From the NCBI GenBank assembly GCA_002307315.1, contig DBTZ01000021.1:1-64000 (forward strand): a stretch of DNA of 64,000 nt. Reading direction: 5' to 3'. How positions within the stretch are numbered: the first letter of the stretch is position 1; every line of letters begins with the position of its first letter. The DNA is from Alphaproteobacteria bacterium UBA1303 (lineage in GTDB: Bacteria > Pseudomonadota > Alphaproteobacteria > Micropepsales > Micropepsaceae). The translations under genes and the position numbers were made by a program. This document shows, one piece after another, positions 1 through 8,176 of the stretch. The notes under the pieces were generated by a model. That model made no database searches and had not been told where the DNA came from. It saw only the letters and a program-made list of their open reading frames with translations.

Positions 1-1
1 C

Positions 2-1459
2 GACTGCGCCGGCATGGCCGCCGACTTGTTCGAGACCTATGCGGTGACTACGGTCGCCACCATGGTGCTCGCCTCTATTTATTTCACTGGAGAAACCAAG
101 TCGGCTTTGATGCTGCTGCCGCTCGGCATCGGTGCGATGTGCATCATCACCTCGATCATCGGCACCTTTGCGGTTCGCCTCGGCAAGGGCACCATCATGG
201 GCGCCCTTTACAAGGGCGTGCTTGCCACCGGCGTGCTGTCGCTGATCGGCCTGTGGCCGCTGATGAACTATCTGCTTCCCGGCGGCATCTACGCCGAGTT
301 GACCATTGGCAGCCTGACATTCACCGGCGTCAGCCTGTTTATCTGCGGCATCGTCGGCCTGGCCATTACTTTGGCCATGATCGTGATTACCGAATACTAC
401 ACCGGCACCAAAGGGCGTCCGGTGCAGTCGATCGCCAAGTCGTCGGTCACCGGCCACGGCACCAATGTGATCCAGGGTCTAGCGGTATCGATGGAATCGA
501 CGGCGCTGCCCGCGCTGGTGATTTGTGTCGGCATTATCGCCGCCTATGTCCTGGCCGGTCTGTTCGGCATTGCCATCGCGGTATCCACCATGCTGTCGCT
601 GGCGGGCATGATCGTGGCGCTCGACGCCTTCGGTCCGGTTACCGACAACGCCGGCGGCATCGCCGAAATGGCGGGGCTGGAAGGCGACGTGCGCAAGACC
701 ACCGATGCGCTCGACGCGGTTGGCAACACCACCAAGGCCGTCACCAAGGGCTATGCCATCGCATCGGCCGGCCTTGGCGCTCTGGTGCTGTTCGCCGCTT
801 ACACGCAGGATCTCAACTACTTCAGCGCCCATTCCGACGTATACTCCTACTTCTCCGGCATCGAACTGCCGACGTTCTCGCTCAGCAATCCGTGGGTGAT
901 CGTCGGTCTGTTCTTCGGCGGCATGCTGCCCTATCTGTTCGGCGGCATCGCGATGACTGCGGTGGGCCGTGCGGCCAGCGCAGTGGTCGAGGAAGTGCGC
1001 AAGCAGTTCAAGGAAATGCCCGGCATCATGCAGGGTACGCAGAAGCCGAACTACGGCCGCGCCGTCGATATGCTGACTAAGGCTGCCATCGGCGAGATGA
1101 TCATCCCGTCGCTGCTGCCGGTGTTGTCGCCGATCGTGCTGTTCGGCGTGGTCGGTGCGATCGCCGGCAAGACCGAGGCGTTCAACGCGCTCGGCGCCAT
1201 GCTGATCGGCGTGATCGTGACCGGCCTGTTCGTCGCCATCTCGATGACTTCGGGCGGCGGCGCATGGGACAACGCCAAGAAGTACATCGAAGACGGCAAC
1301 TACGGCGGCAAAGGCTCCGACGCCCACAAGGCGGCGGTGACCGGCGACACCGTCGGCGATCCCTACAAGGACACCGCCGGCCCGGCCGTCAACCCGATGA
1401 TCAAGATCACCAACATCGTCGCCTTGCTGCTGTTGGCCGTCCTGGCCCACATGGGGTAA
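2..1459 (+). CDS. hppA: Membrane-bound proton-translocating pyrophosphatase (C-terminal part)
   Basis: The reading frame is open from the first base of the window, so the N-terminal third of the gene is missing. The protein couples hydrolysis of pyrophosphate to H+ pumping across the inner membrane. The frame begins with DCAGMAADLFETYAVT, a family hallmark of the cytosolic substrate-binding region, and continues with about ten hydrophobic segments. The segment DAFGPVTDNAGGIAEMAG binds Mg-pyrophosphate, and GGGAWDNAKKYIE near residue 420 is the conserved C-terminal loop. GNTTKAVTKG carries Lys where K+-dependent enzymes have Ala, which marks the K+-independent, H+-pumping class. A strong terminator follows. 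Confidence 0.97.
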   Translation, partial: DCAGMAADLFETYAVTTVATMVLASIYFTGETKSALMLLPLGIGAMCIITSIIGTFAVRLGKGTIMGALYKGVLATGVLSLIGLWPLMNYLLPGGIYAELTIGSLTFTGVSLFICGIVGLAITLAMIVITEYYTGTKGRPVQSIAKSSVTGHGTNVIQGLAVSMESTALPALVICVGIIAAYVLAGLFGIAIAVSTMLSLAGMIVALDAFGPVTDNAGGIAEMAGLEGDVRKTTDALDAVGNTTKAVTKGYAIASAGLGALVLFAAYTQDLNYFSAHSDVYSYFSGIELPTFSLSNPWVIVGLFFGGMLPYLFGGIAMTAVGRAASAVVEEVRKQFKEMPGIMQGTQKPNYGRAVDMLTKAAIGEMIIPSLLPVLSPIVLFGVVGAIAGKTEAFNALGAMLIGVIVTGLFVAISMTSGGGAWDNAKKYIEDGNYGGKGSDAHKAAVTGDTVGDPYKDTAGPAVNPMIKITNIVALLLLAVLAHMG

Positions 1460-1482
1460 GCGATAGCACATCCTACTTAGTG

Positions 1483-1515
1483 AAACGGCGGGTGGCTTTC
1501 ACCCGCCGTTTTTTT
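1483..1515 (+). terminator. Rho-independent terminator after hppA
   Basis: A perfect 12-bp stem (1483-1494 with 1500-1511) closes a 5-nt loop and runs into a T tract ending at 1515. It lies 24 bases after the hppA stop. Confidence 0.92.
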
Positions 1516-1746
1516 GCGCTCGGCAAGTGCGGGCGCGGCCCCGCTGCGCTGTTCCCGCGCGCTTGGCGAAGATCGCGTCATACGGCGAGGTGCCTGCTTG
1601 GGAATGGGAAAACATACCTACGAAATCCGGTCCCTATGTGAGCCGGTATCCACCAACGTGCGGAAACGTGGAATCCGGTTTTGCGCTCGTTGCTCTAAAC
1701 AAAAGGATAGAGCGGCGCGCCGAATTCCGTATGCAGGCGCGGCGCT

Positions 1747-1824
1747 CTAGTGTCGTGGTTTCGAAGTTCGTTTTATTCTCTATATCGGCATGGGTAACGA
1801 ACGTCGAAACCGAAACGACACTAG
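1747..1824. repeat. Long imperfect inverted repeat, first of a pair
   Basis: The arms begin with CTAGTGTCG and end with CGACACTAG. Each arm is about 25-28 nt, matching except for a 3-nt indel and one mismatch, around a loop of about 25 nt. It looks like a small palindromic intergenic element or a MITE remnant. There is no coding content. Confidence 0.7.
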
Positions 1825-1841
1825 GATCAATAGGTTGGCTT

Positions 1842-1914
1842 GTGTCCTGACGATTCTAAAAATCCGTAAGTACCTGATACCGGAATAAAACGGATTTCGG
1901 AATCGGGACACTAG
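1842..1914. repeat. Second imperfect inverted repeat with the same GTGTC/GACAC ends
   Basis: The left arm (GTGTCCTGA..ATTCT..AAATCCGT) pairs with the right arm ending CGGGACAC with a few bulges. The outer ends TAGTGTC at 1748 and GACACTA at 1908-1914 also match each other, so the two hairpins may be parts of one composite element of about 167 bp. Confidence 0.6.
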
Positions 1915-2017
1915 GCGGTTATAGCGATTGGGCCCAATTTGACTTTTTCCCACACCCCCCTGTAGAACAGCGCCTCCCCGGAGAGGTTTGTCCTTTCCGG
2001 TCCCCGTCAGGGATCGA

Positions 2018-2046
2018 CCCCAGGCAGCGCGTTGCGCCCCCTGGGG
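2018..2046 (+). promoter_or_regulatory. Strong GC hairpin in the ffh leader
   Basis: CCCCAGG (2018-2024) pairs with CCTGGGG (2040-2046), and the inner GCGC pair (2027-2030 with 2034-2037) closes a 3-nt loop. It lies 25 bases upstream of the ffh ATG and would sit in the mRNA leader. No T tract follows, so it is not a simple terminator. Function is unknown; it could be a leader structure or the remnant of an upstream terminator. Confidence 0.5.
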
Positions 2047-2071
2047 CGTTACTGGTTTGTTTGGTGAGCAG

Positions 2072-3451
2072 ATGTTTGACTCTTTGCAATCCCGCCTCGG
2101 TGGCGTGTTCGACAAGCTTCGCGGGCGCGGTGCGCTGTCGGAAGCCGACGTCGATGCCGCTTTGGTCGAGGTGCGCACGGCGCTGATCGAAGCCGACGTC
2201 GAACTTTCGGTAGTCAAGGATTTTCTCGCCAAGGTGCGTCCGCTGGCGATCGGCGAGAACGTGATCCGTTCGGTAACGCCTGCCCAGCAGGTGGTGAAGG
2301 TCGTTCACGACGTGCTGGTCGAGACCTTGGGCGGCGGCAATGCCGCGCTCGATATTGGCTCGCCTCCGGCGTCGATTTTGATGGTCGGCCTGCAAGGCTC
2401 GGGCAAGACTACTACCTCGGCCAAGCTGGCGCTGATGCTCCAGACCAAGGAGAAGAAGCGGGTGCTGATGGCCTCGCTCGACGTCAATCGTCCGGCGGCG
2501 ATGGAGCAACTGAAGATCCTCGGCGAGCAGGCGAAGGTGCAAACCCTTGCCATCGTCCCCGGTCAGGGACCGCTCGCCATCGCCAAGCGCGCTATGGCGG
2601 CGGCCAAGGTCGGCGGCTACGACGTGCTGATCCTCGATACCGCCGGCCGTCAGCACGTCGACGAACAGTTGATGAGCGAGGTACAGGCGGTCAAGGATGC
2701 CGTGCATCCCCACGAAACCCTGCTGGTTGCCGACAGTCTGACCGGCCAGGACGCGGTGAACATCGCCAAGTCGTTTCATGCCCGGGTGCCGCTTTCCGGC
2801 ATCGTGCTGACCCGCGCCGACGGCGACGCGCGCGGCGGCGCCGCCCTGTCGATGCGAGCGGTGACCGGGGCGCCGATCAAGTTCCTGGGCGTGGGCGAAA
2901 AGCTCGACGCCATCGAGGCATTCCATCCCGATCGCGTTGCCGCGCGTATTCTCGACATGGGCGACGTGGTCAGCCTGGTCGAAAAGGCGGCCGAGACGCT
3001 CGACGCGGAGAAGGCCGAAAAAATTGCCGCCAAGATGAAGAAGGGCGCGTTCGATATGAACGACCTGGCGGAACAGTTGAACCAGATGAAGAAGCTCGGC
3101 GGCATGAAGGGTGTGCTGGCGATGCTGCCCGGCGTCGGCAAGGTCAAGGATCAGCTTGCGGGGGCCGGCCTCGACGACCGCATCCTCACACGTCAGCAAG
3201 CCATCATCCAATCGATGACCAAGAAAGAACGCACCAGCCCCGACATCATCAACGGCTCGCGCCGCAAGCGCATCGCCGCCGGGGCGGGTGTCGAGGTCAG
3301 CGACGTCAACAAGATACTCAAGATGCACCGCCAGATGGCCGACGTGCTGAAACGGATGGGCAAAGGCGGCCGGTTCAATCCCTTTGCCGGCATGCCGGGA
3401 ATGGGCGGCGGTCAGGGAATGCCCCCCGGCATGTTCCCCGGCCGCAAATAG
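2072..3451 (+). CDS. ffh: Signal recognition particle protein Ffh
   Basis: This is the GTPase subunit of the bacterial SRP; it binds signal sequences and 4.5S RNA and delivers ribosomes to FtsY at the membrane. The predicted protein is 459 aa. An N domain is followed by the G domain, with the P loop GLQGSGKTTT near residue 106, DTAGRQ near 188 and TRADGDARGG near 247. The methionine-rich M domain ends in GMPGMGGGQGMPPGMFPG. I start at MFDSLQSRLGGVFDKLRG because homology begins there; the in-frame ATG 28 codons earlier adds unrelated residues. It heads the ffh-rpsP-rimM-trmD-rplS operon. Confidence 0.97.
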   Translation: MFDSLQSRLGGVFDKLRGRGALSEADVDAALVEVRTALIEADVELSVVKDFLAKVRPLAIGENVIRSVTPAQQVVKVVHDVLVETLGGGNAALDIGSPPASILMVGLQGSGKTTTSAKLALMLQTKEKKRVLMASLDVNRPAAMEQLKILGEQAKVQTLAIVPGQGPLAIAKRAMAAAKVGGYDVLILDTAGRQHVDEQLMSEVQAVKDAVHPHETLLVADSLTGQDAVNIAKSFHARVPLSGIVLTRADGDARGGAALSMRAVTGAPIKFLGVGEKLDAIEAFHPDRVAARILDMGDVVSLVEKAAETLDAEKAEKIAAKMKKGAFDMNDLAEQLNQMKKLGGMKGVLAMLPGVGKVKDQLAGAGLDDRILTRQQAIIQSMTKKERTSPDIINGSRRKRIAAGAGVEVSDVNKILKMHRQMADVLKRMGKGGRFNPFAGMPGMGGGQGMPPGMFPGRK

Positions 3452-3480
3452 TTTTCGTTTAAACCTGAAGGAAACTTATC

Positions 3481-3840
3481 ATGTCTCTGAAAATTCGGCT
3501 TTCGCGCGGCGGCACCAAGAAGCGTCCGCACTATGCCATCGTCATTGCGGATTCGCGTTTTCCCCGCGACGGCCGCTTCATCGAGAAGATCGGCTATTAC
3601 GATCCGCTGAAGCCCAAAGACAGCCCGGACCGGGTGAAGCTGGAAGTCGAGAAGGCGGCCGAGTGGCTGAAGAAGGGTGCCGTCGCCACCGACCGGGTGC
3701 ATCGCTTCCTCGCCAATGCCGGTTTGCTCAAGCCGCTGAAGAAGAACAATCCGGAAAAGGCCAAACCGAAGAAGAAGGCGCAGGAGCGTCTTGCCGCCGC
3801 CGCCAAGGCCGCGGAAGAAGCTGCCGCCCCGAAGGAATGA
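3481..3840 (+). CDS. rpsP: 30S ribosomal protein S16
   Basis: Small-subunit protein needed for 30S assembly. The N-terminus MSLKIRLSRGGTKKRPHYAIVIADSR is diagnostic, and IGYYDP and AAEWLKKGA match the family core. At 119 aa it carries an alphaproteobacterial Lys/Ala-rich tail after about residue 85. AAGGAA sits 6 bases before the start. It lies 29 bp after ffh and 17 bp before rimM. Confidence 0.97.
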   Translation: MSLKIRLSRGGTKKRPHYAIVIADSRFPRDGRFIEKIGYYDPLKPKDSPDRVKLEVEKAAEWLKKGAVATDRVHRFLANAGLLKPLKKNNPEKAKPKKKAQERLAAAAKAAEEAAAPKE

Positions 3841-3857
3841 TGTAGGGCAATACTACC

Positions 3858-4376
3858 ATGCCTGGAGACGTGCTGATGGCCGCCGTGATCGGCGCGCACG
3901 GAATAACCGGCGAGGTACGGCTGAGAAGCTTTGCCCGCTCGGCTGAAACCTTGCGCGCCTACGGTCCGTTGCACGACGAGGCGGGGCGGTGTTTCAGCAT
4001 ATCTGCGGCGCGCCAAGCCAAGGACGACATGGTTGTTCGCTTCGCCGAGGTGAAAGACCGCAGCGCTGCCGAAGCGCTCAAGGGCATGAAGCTTTATGTC
4101 GCCCGTGCGTTGCTGCCGGCTACCACCGCAGACGAGTATTATCACACCGATCTGATCGGTCTGGCCGCAGTCGACGACAGCGGCCGCCGCATCGGTAAGG
4201 TGGTGATGGTGCATAATTTCGGTGCCGGCGATGTGCTGGAAATCTCCGGCGAAACGGGGGCGGACATTCTGATCGCGTTCACCCGCGATAACGTGCCTAA
4301 GGTCGACATCAAAGCCGGGCGCATTGTCGTCACGGTGCCGAACGAGGCCGGGACCGGCGAAGGCGGAACATTGTGA
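3858..4376 (+). CDS. rimM: 16S rRNA processing protein RimM
   Basis: Ribosome maturation factor that binds S19 and helps assemble the 30S head. The 172-aa product has the N-terminal RimM barrel (AAVIGAHGITGEVRLRSF, residues 8-25) and a C-terminal PRC barrel (DLIGLAAVDDSGRRIGKVV to IPFT-like ILIAFTRDNVP). The stop overlaps the GTG start of trmD by 4 bp, so the two are translationally coupled. Confidence 0.95.
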   Translation: MPGDVLMAAVIGAHGITGEVRLRSFARSAETLRAYGPLHDEAGRCFSISAARQAKDDMVVRFAEVKDRSAAEALKGMKLYVARALLPATTADEYYHTDLIGLAAVDDSGRRIGKVVMVHNFGAGDVLEISGETGADILIAFTRDNVPKVDIKAGRIVVTVPNEAGTGEGGTL

Positions 4377-5068
4377 GCTGGACGGCCACCGTGCTGACCC
4401 TGTTTCCGGAAGCTTTTCCCGGCGTACTCGACGTATCCCTGATCGGTACGGCGCGGGCAAAGGGGCTGTGGTCGCTTCAGGTGCGCGACATCCGCGAGCA
4501 CGGTACCGGCAAGCATCGCACGGTGGACGATACGCCTTCGGGCGGCGGCCCCGGTATGGTGATGCGTGCCGACGTGGCCTGCGCCGCCGTCGATGCGGTG
4601 GAGCAGGGCGGGCGGCCGTTGATCTACCTATCGCCGCGCGGCGTGCCGCTAGACCAGGACCGGGTACGTCGGCTTGCCGAAGGGCCGGGCGCGGTGCTGT
4701 TGTGCGGGCGGTTCGAGGGGCTGGATCAGCGGGCGATCGAGGCCAGGGCGATGGAAGAAATCTCCATCGGCGATTTCGTTCTGGCGGGCGGCGAGGCGGC
4801 GGCGCAGTGTCTGATCGAGGCCTGCGTCAGACTGATCCCCGGCGTGCTGGGGGCGGAGGCTTCGCCCGTCGAAGAAAGCTTTTCGGCGAATTTGCTGGAA
4901 TATCCGCAGTTTACCCGTCCGCAGGTGTTCGAGGGCCGGGAAATTCCTGCGGTTCTAACCGGCGGGAATCACAAGGAAATATCGAGTTGGCGGCGGTTCG
5001 AGTCTGAGCGCTTGACTAAGGCCCGCCGACCCGATTTATGGACGCTCTATGAAAAGGCTTTTCGCTAG
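4373..5068 (+). CDS. trmD: tRNA (guanine-N1)-methyltransferase TrmD
   Basis: Methylates G37 next to the anticodon using S-adenosylmethionine. The 231-aa product starts at a GTG within the rimM stop. The SPOUT knot is visible as DTPSGGGPGMVMRADV, YLSPRGVPLDQ and LLCGRFEGLDQR; the catalytic Asp region is SIGDFVLAGGE and the C-terminal part contains FTRPQVFEGREIPAVL. The length and all motifs are complete. Confidence 0.97.
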   Translation: MSWTATVLTLFPEAFPGVLDVSLIGTARAKGLWSLQVRDIREHGTGKHRTVDDTPSGGGPGMVMRADVACAAVDAVEQGGRPLIYLSPRGVPLDQDRVRRLAEGPGAVLLCGRFEGLDQRAIEARAMEEISIGDFVLAGGEAAAQCLIEACVRLIPGVLGAEASPVEESFSANLLEYPQFTRPQVFEGREIPAVLTGGNHKEISSWRRFESERLTKARRPDLWTLYEKAFR

Positions 5069-5118
5069 GGTATAGCGGGCGCCCGTTTTTGCGAGTCAAA
5101 GCGCGTAGGAGAAAATCA

Positions 5119-5520
5119 ATGAACATTATCCAACAGCTCGAAGCAGAGCAGATGAAAGCCTTGCGCGCTGCGCCGCTTCCCACCTTCCGCCCCGGCGATA
5201 CCGTCAAGGTAAACGTCAAGGTGGTGGACGTCACCTTCGACGAGAAGACCAAGCAGAACAAGACTCGCGAGCGCCTGCAGGCGTTTGAAGGTGTCTGCAT
5301 CGCTCGCCAGGGCCAAGGCATCAACGAAAGCTTCACCGTGCGCAAGATTTCGTACGGCGAAGGCGTCGAGCGTGTCTTTCCGTTCTATTCGCCGCTGGTT
5401 GCTTCCGTCGATGTGGTGCGCAAGGGCCGGGTTCGCCGGGCCAAGTTGTACTATCTGCGCGGTCGTCGCGGTAAGTCGGCGCGCATCGCCGAGCGCCAGG
5501 ACACGGTCACCGAGGCTTGA
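5119..5520 (+). CDS. rplS: 50S ribosomal protein L19
   Basis: Large-subunit protein at the interface with the 30S subunit. The 133-aa product starts at MNIIQQLEAEQMKA, preceded by TAGGAGA at 5106-5112; an in-frame ATG 10 codons upstream is less plausible. Core motifs are FRPGDTVKVNVKV, RLQAFEGVCIARQ and FTVRKISYGEGVERVFPFYSP. Last gene of the operon, followed by terminators. Confidence 0.97.
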   Translation: MNIIQQLEAEQMKALRAAPLPTFRPGDTVKVNVKVVDVTFDEKTKQNKTRERLQAFEGVCIARQGQGINESFTVRKISYGEGVERVFPFYSPLVASVDVVRKGRVRRAKLYYLRGRRGKSARIAERQDTVTEA

Positions 5521-5561
5521 GCGATATTAACAAAAAAGCTTATGGAATAAGTTTTTTTCAG

Positions 5562-5591
5562 CCCGATCCGGTTCCCTCCGGATCGGGTTTT
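5562..5591 (+). terminator. Terminator after rplS
   Basis: A 10-bp perfect GC-rich stem (5562-5571 with 5578-5587) with a 6-nt loop is followed by a T run. A weaker A/T hairpin (A tract, CTTAT/ATAAG, T tract) lies just before it at about 5532-5557, so the operon ends in a double stop. Confidence 0.9.
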
Positions 5592-5719
5592 GCTTTGTTG
5601 CGATGACGCCGGACGGAAAAAACCCTTAGCTATCGCGCTTTTATCGATGTCACCTATCTTACATTTAGCGAAAATGCCCTAAAATGGGGCTTCTTTTGAT
5701 TCGCAAGAGGATAACACCA

Positions 5720-6046
5720 ATGGCAAAAGCAGCCGCTAAAGCAGCACCGAAAGCCGCCAAGGCGAAGGTCGAAACCATCTCCACGCGTCAGCTCGCGGTG
5801 CAAATCGCCACCAAAAACGAGTTGTCGAACAAGGCGGCGCTCGCGCTGCTGGACGATACGATCGAACTCATCACCAAGCACCTCAAGAAAGGCGCCCGCG
5901 TCCGTCTTAACGGTCTCGGCATCCTGATGGTGCGCAAGCGCGCCGCCCGCATGGGCCGCAACCCGGCCACCGGCGAAGCGATCAAGATCAAGGCGAGCAA
6001 GAAGGTCGCCTTCCGCCCCGCTAAGGAGCTGAAGGAAGCGATCTAA
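5720..6046 (+). CDS. HU/IHF-family DNA-binding protein with Ala/Lys-rich N-terminal extension
   Basis: A histone-like nucleoid protein. The 108-aa product starts at MAKAAAKAAPKAAKAK, preceded by AAGAGGA; an earlier in-frame ATG lacks such a site. After about 20 residues of Ala/Lys-rich tail, the HU fold follows: helices ISTRQLAVQIATKNELSNKAAL, then GARVRLNGLGILMVRKRAAR and the DNA-binding arm motif GRNPATGE, ending FRPAKELKEAI. The extension resembles eukaryotic H1-like tails and is seen in some alphaproteobacterial HU paralogues. A monocistronic unit with its own terminator. Confidence 0.9.
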   Translation: MAKAAAKAAPKAAKAKVETISTRQLAVQIATKNELSNKAALALLDDTIELITKHLKKGARVRLNGLGILMVRKRAARMGRNPATGEAIKIKASKKVAFRPAKELKEAI

Positions 6047-6070
6047 AGCTTTTGCTTCGGGTTTCGTAAA

Positions 6071-6111
6071 TAAAAACGGGCGGACCGCCGAGGCGCGTTC
6101 CGTCCGTTTTT
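6071..6111 (+). terminator. Terminator after the HU gene
   Basis: AAAAACGGGCGGA pairs with TCCGTCCGTTTTT (one G-T pair) around a GC-rich loop, ending in T residues. The A/T flanks make it potentially bidirectional, but nothing converges on it here. Confidence 0.85.
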
Positions 6112-6311
6112 ATTCTGTGATTTTACAGCAATATGGACAAGATTTTACGATAGCAAGTTGGCTCAACCGTCCAGTTAGATCGGCAACCCGCGCGAAGATT
6201 AGGCATATTTAATTGCGTCAATCGGCCATGCGGGGCGATGTCGCTTTGCGTCGGATACAAGGCATACGCTAGTTAGGAACCGAGAAACATTGTTTGTAAG
6301 GTCTCTAAAAT

Positions 6312-7274
6312 ATGCCCCGTAAGAAAATTGCGCTGATCGGTGCCGGTAATATCGGCGGCACGTTGGCGTTGTTGATTGGTCTTAAGCAGCTCGGCGACGT
6401 GGTTTTGTTCGATTTGCTCGAAGGCTTTCCCCAAGGCAAGGCGCTCGACATTGCCCAGGCCGGCTCGGTCGAAAGCTACAACGCGATCTTCAAGGGTACC
6501 AACGACTATGCCGATATCGCCTGGGCGGATGTGGTGATCGTCACAGCCGGCGTGCCGCGCAAGCCGGGCATGAGCCGCGACGATCTGCTCAGCATCAATC
6601 TTAAGGTCATGGCTTCCGTAGGTGCAGGCATTCGCACTTTCGCGCCTAACGCTTTTGTAATCTGCATTACCAACCCGCTCGATGCCATGGTGTGGGCGCT
6701 GCGCCAATATTCCGGTCTGCCGCATCGCATGGTGGTGGGCATGGCTGGCGTGCTCGATTCCGCACGCTTCCGTCATTTTCTCGCCGAGGAACTCAACGTC
6801 AGTGTCGAAGAGGTTTCGGCCTTTGTGCTTGGCGGCCACGGCGACACCATGGTGCCGCTGCCGCGCTTTTCCACGGTTGCCGGCATTCCGTTGCCGGAAT
6901 TGGTCAACATGGGTTGGATTACCCAAGAGAAGCTCGACGAGATTATCAAGCGCACCCGAAACGGCGGCGCCGAGATCGTCAGCCTGATGAAAACCGGCTC
7001 GGCCTATTGCGCGCCGGCGGCGGCGGCGATTTCGATGGCGGAAAGTTATCTCAAGGACGAAAAGCGGGTACTGCCGGTGGCGGCCCATCTCAACGGGCCT
7101 TACGGCGTCGAGGATTTGTATGTCGGCGTGCCGGCGATCATCGGCGAAAAGGGCGTCGAACGCATCGTCACCCTGCGTCTTTCCGAAGAAGAGCGCCTGG
7201 CGTTCGACAATTCGGCCGCATCGGTGCGAAATCTTATCAACGCCTGCAGAAATCTCGATCCCAGGTTGTCGTAA
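6312..7274 (+). CDS. mdh: Malate dehydrogenase (LDH-like type)
   Basis: Converts malate and NAD+ to oxaloacetate in the TCA cycle. The 320-aa product has the NAD-binding GAGNIGGTLA at residue 10, the mobile-loop substrate arginines in AGVPRKPGMSRDDLL, ITNPLDAMVW, the second loop Arg in GLPHRMVVGMAGVLDSARFR and the catalytic His in GGHGDTMVPL. It belongs to the LDH-like MDH group typical of alphaproteobacteria. Its stop overlaps the ATG of the next gene by one base; the usual sucCDAB genes do not follow here. Confidence 0.97.
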   Translation: MPRKKIALIGAGNIGGTLALLIGLKQLGDVVLFDLLEGFPQGKALDIAQAGSVESYNAIFKGTNDYADIAWADVVIVTAGVPRKPGMSRDDLLSINLKVMASVGAGIRTFAPNAFVICITNPLDAMVWALRQYSGLPHRMVVGMAGVLDSARFRHFLAEELNVSVEEVSAFVLGGHGDTMVPLPRFSTVAGIPLPELVNMGWITQEKLDEIIKRTRNGGAEIVSLMKTGSAYCAPAAAAISMAESYLKDEKRVLPVAAHLNGPYGVEDLYVGVPAIIGEKGVERIVTLRLSEEERLAFDNSAASVRNLINACRNLDPRLS

Positions 7275-7708
7275 TGCGGGTGGCGGCGTTCGCCTTGGCG
7301 TTGGCGCTCGCCGTGTCGGCGGCGCCCGCGCCGGCGGACGATCCGCTCAATACCCTCACGGTACAGATTGAGAACGCCGATGTCCACGGCGGCAGGCTGA
7401 TCGTCGGTGTCTACGACCGGACATCGTTTGATGCCGGCGCTATCGATCCGATCTTAAGTAAAACCTTGAAGGCCAAGCTTGGCACCATGTCAGCTATTTT
7501 CGTTGGCATTGCGCCGGGCGATTACGCGATCAAGGCGGTGCTGGATGTCAACGCCAACACCAAACGCGACAAAAGTGTTCTGGGCGAAGTATCGGAACCG
7601 GTGGGCTATTCCCGGGTGGTCTCGCCGCGCGTCAGGCCGGCTTTTCGCGATGCCAAATTCACGATATACCCCGGCGACAACACAATCGTCGTTCGTATGC
7701 AAAAATAG
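7274..7708 (+). CDS. Secreted DUF2141 protein (first copy)
   Basis: The 144-aa predicted protein has a signal peptide (RVAAFALALALAVSAAPAPADD). The mature part resembles the DUF2141 beta-sandwich family: LTVQIENADVHGGRLIVGVYD, FVGIAPGDYAIKAVLDVNANTKRDKS and VVSPRVRPAFRDAKFTI. The biochemical role of the family is not known. The start overlaps the mdh stop by one base (TAATG), suggesting coupling. A paralogue follows 9 bp downstream. Confidence 0.8.
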   Translation: MRVAAFALALALAVSAAPAPADDPLNTLTVQIENADVHGGRLIVGVYDRTSFDAGAIDPILSKTLKAKLGTMSAIFVGIAPGDYAIKAVLDVNANTKRDKSVLGEVSEPVGYSRVVSPRVRPAFRDAKFTIYPGDNTIVVRMQK

Positions 7709-7717
7709 GGGCGGAGC

Positions 7718-8131
7718 ATGAGATGGCTGTTGATCGCGGCGCTGGCGCTGTGCGCCGTCTCGGCTGAAGCCGCTTCGTTGACCGTCCGGGTGGAGAATAT
7801 CGACAAAGCCGGAGGCTTTTTGCACGTAGCGCTCTACGACGAAGCGCGTTGGCCCGATAATGTCGGCGATCCCCTGGCCGACATTATCGTGCCGGCGGTG
7901 GCGCCGGCGACCGTGGTGACGTTCAAGGAGGTTGTGCCCGGAACCTATGGGGTAAAGACCTATCAGGACGTCAACAAGAACGATAAGTTCGACCAGGGCT
8001 TCTTCGGCATTCCGCTCGAACGCTACGGTTTCTCCCGTGACGCCCGCCCACGGCTGTCGGAGCCGAGTTTCAGACGGGTCAAGTTCGTCATTTCTCCGGG
8101 CGAAACCGCCATCGTGATTCACCTGCAATAG
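7718..8131 (+). CDS. Secreted DUF2141 protein (second copy)
   Basis: The 137-aa protein has a short signal peptide (MRWLLIAALALCAVSAEA). Its mature part parallels the preceding gene: LTVRVENIDKAGGFLHVALYDE, VVPGTYGVKTYQDVNKNDKFDQGFFGIPLERYGFSRDARP and FRRVKFVISPGE. The DUF2141 signature (GxYxxxxxxDxNxNxxxD...P.E..G.S) is clearer here than in the first copy. The pair probably arose by tandem duplication and acts outside the cytoplasm. No function can be assigned from sequence. Confidence 0.85.
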   Translation: MRWLLIAALALCAVSAEAASLTVRVENIDKAGGFLHVALYDEARWPDNVGDPLADIIVPAVAPATVVTFKEVVPGTYGVKTYQDVNKNDKFDQGFFGIPLERYGFSRDARPRLSEPSFRRVKFVISPGETAIVIHLQ

Positions 8132-8176
8132 ATAACGGCTTGCGGCGCCGCGTCGGCACCCATAGAAATATTAGGC

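Larger units (their letters stand above)
1516..2071. other. Intergenic region between hppA and ffh
   Basis: No convincing gene is present. Several short frames run through it but none has a recognisable protein or a good ribosome binding site. The region holds two adjacent long inverted repeats (1747-1824 and 1842-1914) and a GC-rich hairpin at 2018-2046 just before ffh. The ffh promoter must lie here, but I could not pin it down. Confidence 0.6.

Noticed and set aside
479..1471. 330-codon minus-strand frame across hppA
   Set aside because: Low-complexity His/Arg/Asp composition typical of an antisense shadow of a high-GC gene.
1514..1850. Short plus-strand frames after the hppA terminator
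   Set aside because: No ribosome binding site, no family resemblance, and they run into the inverted repeats.
1919..2071. Possible 4.5S/SRP RNA gene upstream of ffh
   Set aside because: The conserved SRP RNA tip sequence (GGAAG..AGCAG type) is absent; only a simple hairpin is seen.
1919..3328. Long open frame on the minus strand across ffh
   Set aside because: It is the mirror of the high-GC ffh gene with no recognisable protein; ffh is beyond doubt.
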